NCBI GenBank assembly: GCA_025266875.1
Contig: JALLLT010000010.1
Coordinates: 1,054,001-1,118,000 of the forward strand
From: Fennellomyces sp. T-0311
Lineage: Eukaryota; Mucoromycota; Mucoromycetes; Mucorales; Lichtheimiaceae
Reading direction: 5' to 3'
Length of the DNA: 64,000 nt
Each line of letters opens with the position of its first letter. The first letter of the stretch is position 1. Position numbers and translations under genes: made by a program. Below, one piece after another: positions 36,682 to 49,070 of this stretch. The notes under the pieces were generated by a model. The model saw nothing but the letters and a program-made list of their open reading frames with translations. It had not been told where the DNA came from and ran no database searches.

Positions 36682-38614
36682 ATGCCGCGATTTTCGCTCG
36701 GATCACATCCACCGCAACAACAACGAAACACAGACATAGAGCCAGACGATAGCAGTAACCATAGCAATCGCTCACCAGTGCGACACGTCAAGTCATGGTG
36801 GCGCCGGATACGAAAAACATTTTCATCGTCGCAGACACAAACCTTCCCAGGACTGTCGCCGGATCGGCCTCCTTTACCACCGCTTCTCGGTGCAATCAAT
36901 GAAGCCAGCAGCAGCAGCAGCAACGGAAATAATCGGTCCACAGAATCCAACGGTAGCAGGTTCTCTCGTGCAAAACGAATCGCTCCCCAAACGGAACCGG
37001 CTCCGACACTTCAGGTAAGCAATTCCGAAATGCTTGGGTTTATATGCAAGGGATGGTTCGGGATGTGAGTGTATGTGGGTGAAAATTACATGGGCGCGCA
37101 AATCCCCTTTCTGGTCAATGCTTTCTCCACGTTTCCTTTTGCATATTTGTTTGCTCGTATCAATAGAAACTATTTTTCGTGAAAACACCTGCCGAACAAA
37201 GTTTTACACTTTCCTTCCACATCCACACGCCATTTTGTGTACCCTTCTTCAAATCCGCACCCTCTCCCCCAATTATTACTATTCCGGAACAGCCACATCC
37301 GGAAAGACACGATCATACGGGTTTCACAAGCATACAATATCAGGAACTATGTTATTGATACACGCCTTTTTTTCTTTGCTCTTTGCATTTTTTCGTCTAT
37401 AGCGCCGACGCCTTCGACAATCGACTGGATCGATTGATGACCCTACTGCCCGTGCACTGTACACTATCCTAGAAGAAAGCGACACCATCATGACTGACTC
37501 GACTCAATCTCGCGCAAGGCCTCAATCCTCTGTATTTAATGAAAGCAACAACAACAACAATGGCAACAACAGTAACAACAATAATGGTAATGAAGAAAAA
37601 CGTATATCGACCAGTAGCAACGAAACGGACTCCTCCTCGTCTACGACTTCCTCTGTTGTCTCTTATCACCCACCACCTGTGTTGCCACCGACTACGTCCC
37701 AGCCTACACAGAAGCGCGAGCCCCAGTTCCGCCAGGCAATCGTGGGCGATGAAACAAAATGCCGCCGCAAATTCGTCAAAATGGTCCAAGCTGCATACAA
37801 CTTCCAAATGGAGCATAAAGACCTTATCCCCAAGGAAATGGAGATCATCTTTAACGCTCAAGACAACGTCCAGTCCATTTGCCTCAATATCGACGGTGGA
37901 CCTGAGTATCACAAGTTTTGCGGGTTCGTATCTTACTCATTTAATCGTGTTGTCGTACATGTGCTTACCGTACTTATTTTTAATTAATAGGAATTCGCAA
38001 TACATACCACCCGAGCTATCGACTCACGGTACTTACAATCACAACCTTGCGGACGTTTGGGTACTGGGTATATCGCTTTATCGAATGCTCGTGGGTAAAT
38101 ATCCGTTCATCGCCTCTACAGATCGGAAATTATTCAAAAAGATGCTTCACGCCGATTTTAGCATTCCAGCGTCTTTGTCTGAAGGTATATTCTATATAGA
38201 GCATTACAATACAGCGTGACTAAATTTAATTGTTAATTTTTCTATATAGATGCGAAAGACTTGCTGCGCCGCATGCTTTCGCCTGATACGACACGGGCAT
38301 CTTTGGACCTGGTCCTGTTCCACCCGTGGCTGAAACCTTTCAAAGTACAATTACCAGCAACGGAAACTAGCAGACCGCAAGCCCCAGTTACGAACACCAC
38401 GCCATCGTCGCCCCCTGCAATCCAACAGCAACGTATTTCCGAACCCGCCGCCCCTGTGGTAATGCAAAAGAAATCCCGCGACGATACGCGCTTGAAACGG
38501 GTTCTAACAAGTATGGTTCTTCTCCTGGTTGAAGGACCTTACCCACCGCCCCGAAAACCTTATCAAGAGCTGGCTCATCTTCACACTCGTCCACAGAGCA
38601 CTCTCGCACGTTGA
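36682..38614 (+). CDS. Kinase-like protein retaining only the C-lobe (putative pseudokinase)
   Basis: Exons 36682-37014, 37403-37923, 37991-38184 and 38250-38614 sum to 1413 nt, or 470 residues. The first 270 or so residues are low complexity: RS-rich, then Asn and Ser runs (NNNNNGNNSNNNNGN), then Pro-rich. From about residue 285 comes a protein-kinase C-lobe: an activation-segment end and P+1 loop (YHKFCGNSQYIPPEL), the F-helix Asp (NLADVWVLGISLYRMLVGKYPF), and the G- to I-helices ending DAKDLLRRMLSPD and LFHPWLKPF. The Gly loop, catalytic Lys, HRD and DFG are absent. A tail of about 90 residues follows. A 57-nt stretch near 38513-38569 has intron-like ends (GTATGG..AAG) and no stop, so a 451-residue isoform is possible. 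An upstream out-of-frame ATG lies at 36669. Catalysis is unlikely; a scaffold or regulatory role is an inference. Confidence 0.75.
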
Positions 38615-38871
38615 CGATGAAAAAGGAAAGCTACGTCTTTCTTTTTTGTACAGACAATTCACACAGCAACATTCCCACTCTTTCATCGCACTCATACACC
38701 TTAATTTGTTCTGCTTCATCATATAATTTCTATACTCTATTTGTTGTATATCGCGTTTTCTTTTGCATGTATAATCCTCACGCTCCCACACCCCACAACA
38801 TATCATTCCTTTCCCTTCATACACGTTATAGAGAATTCCATCTGTATAATAATATAATTGTCGTTTATTTT
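38615..38871. other. Convergent 3' intergenic space
   Basis: This is the gap between the kinase-like gene (+) and the first hydroxyacid dehydrogenase (-). It is AT-rich with no gene. Confidence 0.5.
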
Positions 38872-40228
38872 CTACTGGAAGAACTTCTTGTGCTCAGGAA
38901 TAGGGTTCACCAATGTGTTGGAAACCAAAGCAGCTTCAAAGTTATTTAGGCAAACGACCTCCATCTTGTACATGGTTTCCTTGGTGCCAGTACCAATATG
39001 TGGTAAAAGCACCGACCGTGGATGAGTAAGCAGTCCAGGATGAATTACATCTGGTTCCTGGGCGTACACAAGGTTTGATTAATCATTTTCCCGTCTTTTC
39101 CAAAACAAATAACTTACTCCTTCAAAAACATCCAAACCAACCGCAGCTAGTTTGCCTGTCTCTAAAGCGCCGACCATTGCTGCTTCATTGATCACTTTAC
39201 CACGCGCAGTGTTTACAACAATTGCACCATCCTTCATAATGGCAAACTGAGGAGCATCCAACAAGTGGTATGTTGCCTTGTTCAATGGAACACTGACGTA
39301 AATGCAATCGGATGTTCTTAGCAACGTATCAAAATCAACATACGTCGCGTTATATTGCTTCTCCACTGTTGCCATGGATCAGTTATTTTTTTTTCTTTTA
39401 TTCCCATGGTGACCATACCTTCGGGTGTCAGTCGCGTTCTATTATGATACTGAATCTTCATATCGAATCCAGCCATACGTTTGGCAACTGCCTTGCCGAT
39501 ACCACCCATTCCCAGAATACCGAGCACCTTTTCCTCAGGATCATTGCCAAGAGCAACACCATGTTTCCAGCGTCCTATCAAAGTTGTCAGCGAGTTTCGA
39601 TGGATGATGAAACATGACTCATTAATGGCGCACCTTCACGCAGATTTTTCTCAGATTGGGTGGTGTTACGGAAAGTCGAAAGGATCAGGATTACCGCGAT
39701 ATCGGCAGTTGCCTGCATCACCAATCCTTTAGCGGCACCATCCACTTACACCCGTGTTATTACTTACCGCGTCAACGGCAGCGGGTGTATTGGAAACGCG
39801 GATACCGCGAGCGGTACACGAATCAATATCCACCCCATCATATCCCGCAGCGTTGTAGCATAAAAACTTTACGCTACGTAAAGTTAAAAAACTTAGCTTT
39901 CCCACGATCTATTTTATCTAAGGGTCTACTTTTTACCTATCCGGAAGACGATCAATGAACTCCTTGTTAAAGGGCCCCACGACCTTGGTTCAAATATAAA
40001 TTCATCAGAACAGAGAAAGTGATAGCGACCTTTTTGCTGACTTACGGGAGCACCATGGTACCCAAGATAGATTGACGTAACATCTTTATACTTTGTCTTC
40101 AAGTCCTCAAAGAACTCGGCTCTAGTCTTGGATTGCATGAACGCAATTGATTGAGATTTGCGCAGCTCATTGAGCTCTTTGCTTGCGTGGAAAACAGCAC
40201 CAACAACGAGACCACGTGGAGAGGACAT
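38872..40228 (-). CDS. D-2-hydroxyacid dehydrogenase / glyoxylate reductase-like (paralogue A)
   Basis: This is an NAD(P)-dependent reductase of 2-keto acids such as glyoxylate or hydroxypyruvate, similar to yeast Gor1. Seven exons (40046-40228, 39937-39983, 39768-39873, 39634-39712, 39419-39574, 39118-39365, 38872-39057) sum to 1005 nt, or 334 residues, typical of the family. The substrate-domain loop NAAGYDGVDIDSC and SNTPAAVDA are present. The Rossmann motif is [16 protein letters not shown]. The catalytic triad is visible as Arg in VNTARGKVI, Glu in GLDVFEGEPD and His in LLPHIGTGT. A tandem paralogue lies 380 bases upstream in the same orientation with the same exon number and phases. A TATA-like TATAAAAGG (minus strand, 40273-40281) lies about 45 bases before the start codon. 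Confidence 0.93.
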
Positions 40229-40272
40229 AATGATATCTGTAAGAAGAAAGGATAGGGCCGACCTGTCGGAGG

Positions 40273-40284
40273 CCTTTTATATTC
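40273..40284 (-). promoter_or_regulatory. TATA element of hydroxyacid dehydrogenase A
   Basis: GAATATAAAAGG on the minus strand, about 45 bases before the ATG at 40226-40228. It matches the spacing seen for the P450 and nitronate monooxygenase genes nearby. Confidence 0.5.
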
Positions 40285-40608
40285 TTTGCTGGGTGACTGT
40301 TTAGGCATAGTTTCTCAGTGAATTTACGGAGCTCTATTCCCTGATATCCTTTGCAATATATAAATGACTAGTAGAGGAACAACACAGAAGCCAATCCATT
40401 GCAAAGAACGATACATGAATTAATCCTCGCGGGATTAGAAAACGGCCCATTGAGCAATTTATTGTGGGATATCAGCATAACGTGTATCTCATCTTTTACA
40501 TTGAGTGTTCCTTTTACTCGATAGTTTTATCAGCGCGTAAAGCCTCTCTATAGTGTGTGCTTTATTATAAAAAGGCCATGATATCAAGTGCATCATGATT
40601 TTACACGG

Positions 40609-41958
40609 TTAAGCTCCGAAAAAGTGCTTGTGTTCAGGGACAGGCGTGAGAAGTGTATCATGATCTAGGGCAGCTTCCATGTTCTTCATGGTAGCTGTAT
40701 CCATGTTGTACAGTGATTCCTTGGTAGATGATGAGATATGTGGTTGTAACGTGCATCTTGGATGAGTAAGTAGCCCTGGATGGACATTCGGTTCCTGTCG
40801 ATACAATCAGCCTCATCTCTCTTTTACGCGCCTATCGCTTCTTACGTCCTCAAATACATCCAGTCCAGCCGCAGCAACGTGTCCAGATTCCAAGGCAGTC
40901 ACCAAAGCAGATTCACTGATCACCTTTCCACGTGCTGTATTGACAATAATAACTCCAGGTTTCATCATTGCAAACTGCGGAGTATCCAATAGATGGAAAG
41001 TGGACGGACTCAATGGCACGCTTACAAAGATCACGTCAGACGTTTGAAGAAGTACTTCAAAGCTGACATATGTTGCACCGTACTCCTTTTCCACTATATT
41101 TTTTTAATAAAAGCGTCGAATTATTAGCAGGGCCCAAATATAATTGTTAGATGATTTGTACCTTCAGCACTGAGACGGTTTCTATTGTTGTACTGGATTG
41201 ACATTTCAAATCCTCGCATGCGCTTGGCGAGAGCCTTTCCAATGCCGCCCATTCCCAAGATACCAAGCATCTTGCCTTCGGGATCATTTCCTAGTGCCAC
41301 GCCACGATTCCATCTCCCTATTATCCATTCGAAAGTCAAAAAAAAATGCTTATCAGTTACTCGATTATAGCCATATGCCTACCCAAGCGCAGATTATTCT
41401 GCGCATGTGTGGTATTACGGAAGGATGCCAGGATCAAGTACGCAGCCATATCTGCGGTAGGCTATTGAACCTGCATGTATCAGATGCTGTCATGGTAACC
41501 CCGATAATACGGGAAAACTTACAGCATCAATCATTTTTTCGACATGTGACACGTAAATATTTCTTGCAGTACAGGCTGCAATGTCTAACGCATCATAACC
41601 AGCAAGCGAATAATTTATATATTTTAACCTGCATTGTTTAGCCGATGACGAACACTCAATGCTGGAAAGGTATCTTACTTTTCCGGTAGATGATTCACGA
41701 ATTCCTTATCAAATGGGCCATACGTCTATTTTGATAGCGTCAGTTCTGTGATGAATTAGATCCCAAAGCGCTGATTACCCCTACACCGAATGCTGACAAG
41801 TATATTGCCTTGACATCCTTATACTTTTCTGCAAAATCGACGAAAAGATCTTGTCGCGTCTTTGATGATATCACTTCAATATCATGACTTTTCATAAATG
41901 TTTCAAATGCGTCGAGTCTGACAGAAATGAGAGGCCCAACAATGAGTCCGCGTGGCAT
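40609..41958 (-). CDS. D-2-hydroxyacid dehydrogenase-like (paralogue B, divergent)
   Basis: Seven exons (41779-41958, 41679-41725, 41523-41628, 41383-41461, 41162-41317, 40846-41093, 40609-40794) sum to 1002 nt, or 333 residues. Intron positions and phases match paralogue A exactly, so the pair arose by tandem duplication. The NAD-binding motif [16 protein letters not shown] and the catalytic Arg (VNTARGKVI), Glu (GLDVFEDEPN) and His (LQPHISSST) are kept. The loop that in A reads SNTPAAVDA, conserved across the family, is here SHVEKMIDA, and the substrate-loop GYDG is GYDA. Sequence after the catalytic His also drifts (SSST for GTGT). It is therefore probably an active oxidoreductase with altered substrate choice. 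The exon 1 donor (GGG|GTAATC) was chosen to keep length equal to A. Confidence 0.88.
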
Positions 41959-42515
41959 TTTTTATGTTGGGAAAGTTAGTCAATTAATAAAGAGAAAAGA
42001 TGCATTCAAAGCGCGTTCCAATATTTTTTTGTTTAGGAAACGTGGGAAAATATACGAAATTTCTCATGAACACAATCTCGAACAAGGGCACGGATAAAGG
42101 GAGATTGGACTATTTTAACTGCTGCCATTGCGATCGCCGCACATGTCCGCTCCGGCCCGCGCCACTGTTCAGGTAGTGCTGAAATTCCCAATAAATGAAA
42201 AAGGGGAAGGCAGCATGCCTTGCTTCTAGTGTTGTGGCATGACCTGTTACTAACCTCTTGTGATCCACCCGATCAAACATTCAAAATGGTTCTTCGTTTC
42301 GTAAACTAGGGTTTTAGGTAGAAATGTGACGACATACATCGAATTTTTACTGATGTTACTATGTAGTTGCATAAAGAATTTGTAGGTCAACTCATCAAAA
42401 AATAGCAATAAAAAGCTGCTACGTGCTGGCTCAATATACAAATTCCTCTTTTATTATCTGCTTACTGCTGTCTATCTAGAAATTTTTTACAAGGGTTTGT
42501 CAGGGTGAACAAACA
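41959..42515. other. Intergenic between paralogue B promoter and P450 3' end
   Basis: No coding frame is supported. No clear TATA element lies before paralogue B; the nearest AT-rich stretch on the minus strand is TTTATTAATT near 41980. Confidence 0.4.
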
Positions 42516-44559
42516 TTAATACCGCTTTTTGAAATCGATGTACAAATCTACTGGGCTAATAACCCCAAAACCGCTTGTGATCACCCGATCTTTGTGTATA
42601 GAGTTCTCTGGTAAAGTCCATTCATATTTTCTCACTACAAAACCGACGTATGTTACTATAATCCGATGTTTTGTGTATCAAATACTTACACAGCATTGGA
42701 AGGAGAACCCTTTGTTCTGCCAAGGAGAAATTCATACCAATGCATTGACGAGCTCCACTGCTGAATGGGAGCCATGTTAATCCACCGTGTTCTGCTTCCC
42801 CTCCTGGAGCAAATCGCTCAGGATCGAATGCTTCAGGATCCTTCCACACTGCAGGGTTATGATGGAGCTGATAGATATCGAGTTGAAGACGAGTTCCTTT
42901 TGGAATGAATACGCCGGACAAGTCAGTGTCTTCGGCTGCCTCTCTGAGAACAACGGTGATAGCAGGTCCATCCAATCGTAATACCTTCAATTACCAAATA
43001 TTTAATTTGCGTACAACTTTTTCCCCGTTAAAAAAGTGATAAACTGTACCTCCTTTATCACCATATTAATGTATGGCATGTCCTGAAGTTGATCGAGGGT
43101 AGGCTTGATATCCTTTTTGTCGTCACCTAAAACGCGAATCGCTTCTTCTCTTGCTTTTTTCTGTATATCCTATCCATAAACATTAGTTACCAAAACTTAA
43201 TTGAAAGTAGGAAATAAACGATGGCGTACTGGATTAACAGCCAAATAATAGGCTGCATAGGAAAGTGCATTGGCCGTTGTATCATGGCCAGCCAAAAAGA
43301 AGATACAAAGATTACTCTGCGTATCATTTGAGTTAATAATCAAGCTTCTTCGATCAATATAAATACCACTTACCAGTAGCTCTTCATCGGTTAATGGATT
43401 TCCGTCCTCGCTTCCAGCTTCAAGCAGTAATGACAACAGATCTTTCTCATTTTCCTTGATATTTGGGTTCTTGATATTGTTCTCCAACGCTTCACGCTTG
43501 TGCGTAATAACTTCTTGGAGCATGTTCAAAAATTTTGTCAGCTCCTGATGCTTTTTCTGTCGATCAGGGAATAAGAATCGTAATGTCGAGTCGAAGATTG
43601 GGAAGACTGCAAAAGTGCGATTTCGAATCGCTGTTATAACATGATCATACAGAATCACCCATTGACTGTTCTTGTCTTCAAGTCCATGGAAGTCAAAATC
43701 TATAGTGAAACCCAGAGTCGTTAACGGTGATGCTCAACCTCGTTTTAATCATGCTTACCAAATCCAGCCTTTCCAATGGCATCTAATGTCCAACGCTCCA
43801 TCATATTATGGAATTCGATTGGATTTTTCATAGAATCTATGGTCTTGAAAAGCTTTAAAGCAAGATTTCCAAAAAGATCCACTGGCATGGATCGATGGAA
43901 AGCGGGATTTGCGATCTATTTTAGTCATTAGATATGGTGTAATTTAGTTTCCAGGAGTGACGTACCATGCGCTGGTGTTTCCAGGCAGCACCGTTAAGGA
44001 ACAAAACATTGGGTCCAAGGGCAAATCGGGCAAACATGGTGCCCTTTCTTTCTTCTGTCAAATCAGCTTTTGGGAAAATATCTAAGATAGTAAACAATAC
44101 GAATGTTGGCATTGGTTTGAAGCTTATGTATATGTTATCATCTTACTTGTTTTGAGCAAGAACTTCTTTGCAGCTTCTGGGCGAGTGATATGGACCGTCC
44201 ACCCATTCTGGTCAAAGCGCTGATCGTAATAATTAGCTATCAAGACCGTCTTTTGTTTGCTATATGCTTACAGTATACAATCCTTGTTCAGTTTTATTAG
44301 CAACGGGTAAAGTAATCTCACGAGAAATCACATCGATTGGTGTTTTGGTGAGAAAAGCCTTCAAATATCCCCAGAAGCTTGCATGAGGAATATGACGCAG
44401 GCGACGAGGCGGCGTAGTTACCGTCTCATACCCAAGGTAAAGACCAAATAGTGCCAGGCTAACTGATATTGAAATCTTATGCTTCTCGGCAAACTGACGA
44501 GCGTTATCCGGTATATGTAAAACTACATGCTCATTCCAGACGTCTGCAAGAGTATCCAT
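42516..44559 (-). CDS. Cytochrome P450 monooxygenase
   Basis: This is a haem-thiolate monooxygenase anchored in the ER membrane. About ten exons run from ATG 44557-44559 to TAA 42516-42518, encoding roughly 500 residues (first exons 44272-44559 and 44147-44219). A single N-terminal anchor is visible (ISVSLALFGLYLGYE, about residues 32-46), followed by a Pro/Arg-rich hinge (TTPPRRLRHIP). The I-helix is AGHDTTANALS, the K-helix ExxR is in VIKEVLRL, the PERF motif is DPERFAPGG, and the haem-binding loop is FSSGARQCIG with its axial Cys. All essential residues are present. The overall pattern resembles the large CYP groups of Mucorales, but the family number cannot be given from sequence reading alone. 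It lies between the hydroxyacid dehydrogenase pair and the nitronate monooxygenase, all on the minus strand. Confidence 0.92.
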
Positions 44560-44600
44560 TTTTTTATTGTTGAGAAAATGGTTTGTTCTGGAAAGACGAG

Positions 44601-44610
44601 TTCATATATA
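44601..44610 (-). promoter_or_regulatory. TATA element of the P450 gene
   Basis: TATATATGAA on the minus strand, about 45 bases upstream of the ATG at 44557-44559. Confidence 0.45.
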
Positions 44611-44914
44611 CTAACGAATTAGTAAACAAACAATTACCCGCGGTCATTTCATTACAAAAATATTCATCCTCTAAGTGTTCGTTGGTGCCTCGTCTTAATC
44701 CTGTGACGTTTGATGCTGAAACCCTCGCTGAGTCTACTTCTGTCTCGGATAATCATCATGAGTATGCTGAATGACCGCCGCCGGATGATCTTTCAGACCT
44801 CCTGAGAACACCACTATACGAAACTCGATTTTTTGGAAGACCGAGTTTGGTGTCTGAGCACACTCTATTTTCACTCCCTCTCTTATTATAAATCTTTATT
44901 TGAAACTTCCTCTA
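44611..44914. other. Intergenic
   Basis: This is the space between the P450 promoter and the 3' end of the nitronate monooxygenase gene, both on the minus strand. No gene is seen. Confidence 0.4.
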
Positions 44915-45996
<1,082 letters not shown>

Positions 45997-46041
45997 TTTG
46001 ATTGCGGCAGTGTTGAGTGATATGCTCCTTGCAAACGCTGG

Positions 46042-46054
46042 CTTTTATATATTT
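46042..46054 (-). promoter_or_regulatory. TATA element of the nitronate monooxygenase gene
   Basis: AAATATATAAAAG on the minus strand, about 46 bases before the ATG at 45994-45996. Confidence 0.5.
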
Positions 46055-48018
46055 CCAAAAACATGTGAGAACAGATTAGTAAGCGCGTCTACCAGGGCGT
46101 GGGGTAGATCGGAGAGACAGGCGTGAAATTCTGTTTATCAGCACGACCATTACAAGGTCATAATAACTCCCCGTTTCATTCTCGGTGTTTACTGCTCTTC
46201 GTCAGCAAATCTGATTTTAAGTAATAATAGCTGTCCAAAGCTTTCCTGATAGATATTTATGAACTTGGTATAGATAAACTGCTTACCAGAATTTTTTCCG
46301 GGGATATGTTGCGCGAAAACGATTCGGATAAACACTCCTTTGACTTAACAGATTGAAAGAAAGCTCGAACTGTCCTCCGACGATTTAGCCTCCCATATGA
46401 GAAGCAGTGATAGATCACTTGTAGGAATCATTGCAGAGCAGTAATTATTAAGCAGATCCATCCAATCCATTTATATGACACAACATGTTTGTTGGCCACC
46501 TAGATAGTTTGGCGATACATTTAAAGCAAGATTTCTTGTAACTACGTAGTGTGTGCTGCAGTATCTCAGTTAGTAGTCCACTGCCATATTGGTACCGATC
46601 AATCTTAATGTTGAAATTGGCACTTTCTCCCAGTGGAGCTGCATCCGATACATTACAATTATTTAGCTTTTCTGATAACCGAAGATAATAAATGTTGAAC
46701 ATCCAGCCACCCGGTTATAATATGTGAGCTTGTATATCATAAGAGCATAAACGTCCCTATAAGGATACTTTACCTTTAGTATTAACACATAAACGACGGG
46801 GTTTATGATTCAAGCTCTTATCGCAGTGTTTAATAGAATATCTTGAGTTATCAGAACAGGTTCTGCCTTGCTTTTTCTGTGGATTAATATCATTATCATC
46901 TAGTAATTTGTCATGGCTGCTTGTGTTTGCTTGGTTACAGCATTCTCGGCACCCTGTTGCATCGACCAATAGGTCTTCATAACTGTGAGGTTATCCCACT
47001 TCGAGGATGAAATTGCAAAACGACTAATCTAATCTATCTATCGATATATTCTTTAAGCTTATTTCCACTATGGATGACCCTTGCTTTTGGATCGATGTCC
47101 ACATAATTGAATTTAAAGCTAGGAAGCTGCGCTGAAAATCATATTTTTACACACAGAGGATCCTATAATCATTGTCGCTGCGTAAGCTTATTACACCTTG
47201 TGTCTTATTCTCATCATTGGACTCTGTCCAGAAAAACAACATTCCAAATTCAGGAGTATATTGGTGTGCATGTTAGAGTACTGCCCGTTTTTGGATATTT
47301 AGAAGAAACGCCTTCTTGTATTACGATTTGGCTACTGCGGCGGGCACGTCATAATGCGTGAATAGACGTTTAATGATGACAATGAAAAAATAATATCTCC
47401 TGAATAATAGCCACGAACGGTCTTCGAACTAAAAATGATATCCATCCGGACATATTCCTAAAGGGAATTGTTGATTTATAAATAAACAAACACGTAGGCA
47501 GATCATTTTTTTTATCGACATATCGGCTAGGCACCGATAGGGGTCCTACTTCCTTCAGTGACCACATATAACATTGATATCATGCAAGAAGCGGGCTCAT
47601 TGATGGGAGTACCCAATGCAAACTTTGCTAATAATCACAGGCAGGGGCCGACGGGCAGTCAATGCCCCGTCCAAATCCGCAGCCGCTCGGGGTAAACTGT
47701 AGTGGGTAGCCACGTTTGCCGCAGTGCTGCGGATATTATCAGTGCAGGGTGATGTATCATGAAACGATATCCGAGATTTACTACTGGTGCATACACAGTG
47801 ACGCAAGGACAAGCAGATGCGTGCTGCTTACCACCAGTTTGTTTACACGGATTTAGGTCCCACTAATAACATAATCATGCCAGGTGCAGAATCTTGATTC
47901 AGTTGGACAGGATAGGCGCCAACACCGAAGTCACCTGTGCAGTGATTTTGCTGAGCACGCTTTTAACACTGCGGCAAACCCCTCGTCTCTCTCTTTCCGC
48001 TTTTTGCTTCTTTACAAC
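46055..48018. other. Intergenic with unidentified frames
   Basis: Two minus-strand frames, 46448-46702 (84 codons) and 46757-46969 (70 codons, Cys-rich: CRECC and several further Cys), are protein-like but match no family I can name, and they have no splice connection. The Cys/His pattern is not a recognisable zinc finger. They may be relics. The last 200 bases contain the UBC promoter. Confidence 0.35.
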
Positions 48019-48845
48019 ATGGCTCTCAAACGCATTCAACGAGTTAGTCGTAGCATTGATCATAATCCCACCGCCGTATGCTTATTTTATTGCTATTAGG
48101 AACTCGGTGACCTGACAAAGAACCCTCCTCCTGGCATTAGCGCCGGTCCTGTCAACGACGACATGTTCAGATGGGAAGGTAAGAAGAGATGCTCCGCAGC
48201 TTGCCCTTAATGTAGTCAATGGTTTGAGTGTTTGTGTCGGCGCACTAATCACTGAAGAATTGCGCGTGATTAGGCTCAATAGACGGACCGGTAAGTTTCA
48301 GTTTGGGAATGCAGAACATGCATAGATCACTGACATGCGCGAATAGATTGACAGCCCTTACAAAGGTGGCCTCTTCAAGCTTGACATTAACTTCTCTGCC
48401 GACTATCCGTTCAAGCCACCGACAGTAAGCGAAGAAGCGTGGGTACGAACAACATCTTTACTGATGGATCTGGATAGGTCAAGTTCATCACGAAGATCTA
48501 TCACCCAAACATCGATGACGACGGCTCCATCTGCGTTGACTTGCTCAAATCTGATGTTTGGAAGCCTGCCACGCGTGTTTCACAAGGTATTTGGTGTCCA
48601 TGCCGCAGCGACCGAGCTAATTTTCTTTATTGCCTCGTGCAGTGCTCCAAAGCATCTCGATGTTACTGGAGCATCCAAACCCAGACGACGCCTTGGTGGG
48701 GTCAATTGCTGAGGTGTACAACGCCAACCGCGGCAAGTACAACAAGAACGCAAAGGAGTACACGAAAAAGGTAAATTGGACGGTATGGGGTGATGATTTG
48801 TGGAGCGCGTGCTGACCTGGCCCTCCACAGTACGCCATGGCATAA
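48019..48845 (+). CDS. Ubiquitin-conjugating enzyme E2 (UBC4/5-like)
   Basis: E2 enzymes accept ubiquitin from E1 as a thioester and pass it on with an E3. Seven exons (48019-48042, 48100-48178, 48274-48290, 48347-48424, 48478-48586, 48643-48770, 48831-48845) sum to 450 nt, or 149 residues, a bare UBC domain. [13 protein letters not shown] is the E1-binding helix, [19 protein letters not shown] holds the HPN motif, and the catalytic Cys sits in [16 protein letters not shown]. The C-terminal helix ends YAMA, like the YAV/YAM ends of the UBC4/5 class. It is divergent from canonical Ubc4: [17 protein letters not shown] replaces the near-invariant LDILKDQWSPALTLSK, and NNPPPG-type loops differ. 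Exon 3 is only 17 nt. It may be a lineage-specific E2 rather than the main UBC4. Confidence 0.9.
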
Positions 48846-49070
48846 GTGCGAGGAGACGGATTCTTTCTTTTTCTGTTTGCTGTGAATAGCGTTTGCATCA
48901 CTTTGCTGTTTGTCAGTCAGAATTCAACGCTTAGCGTTTGTAAATAAGGACAATATGGGCTTCTTTAACGATCCTCCATTTCATATTCAATGTGGCGTTT
49001 GTTTTGTGTGTGGGTGCTGTGCGTTCTCTGTCGGGATAAGCTTTCTTCTCTCCAAAAAAATTATTCCAAC
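48846..49070. other. Short intergenic space
   Basis: This is the 3' region of the E2 gene and leader of the next plus-strand gene. No gene is seen. Confidence 0.4.

Noticed and set aside
37034..37402. 122-codon frame in the long first intron of the kinase-like gene, tested as a missing N-lobe
   Set aside because: It shows no Gly loop, catalytic Lys or helix C pattern, is rich in Phe/Leu and Cys, and its ends do not match splice sites in phase.
46757..46969. Cys-rich minus-strand frame considered as a transposase zinc ribbon
   Set aside because: Cys spacing does not match a CxxC..CxxC ribbon and no catalytic region lies nearby.
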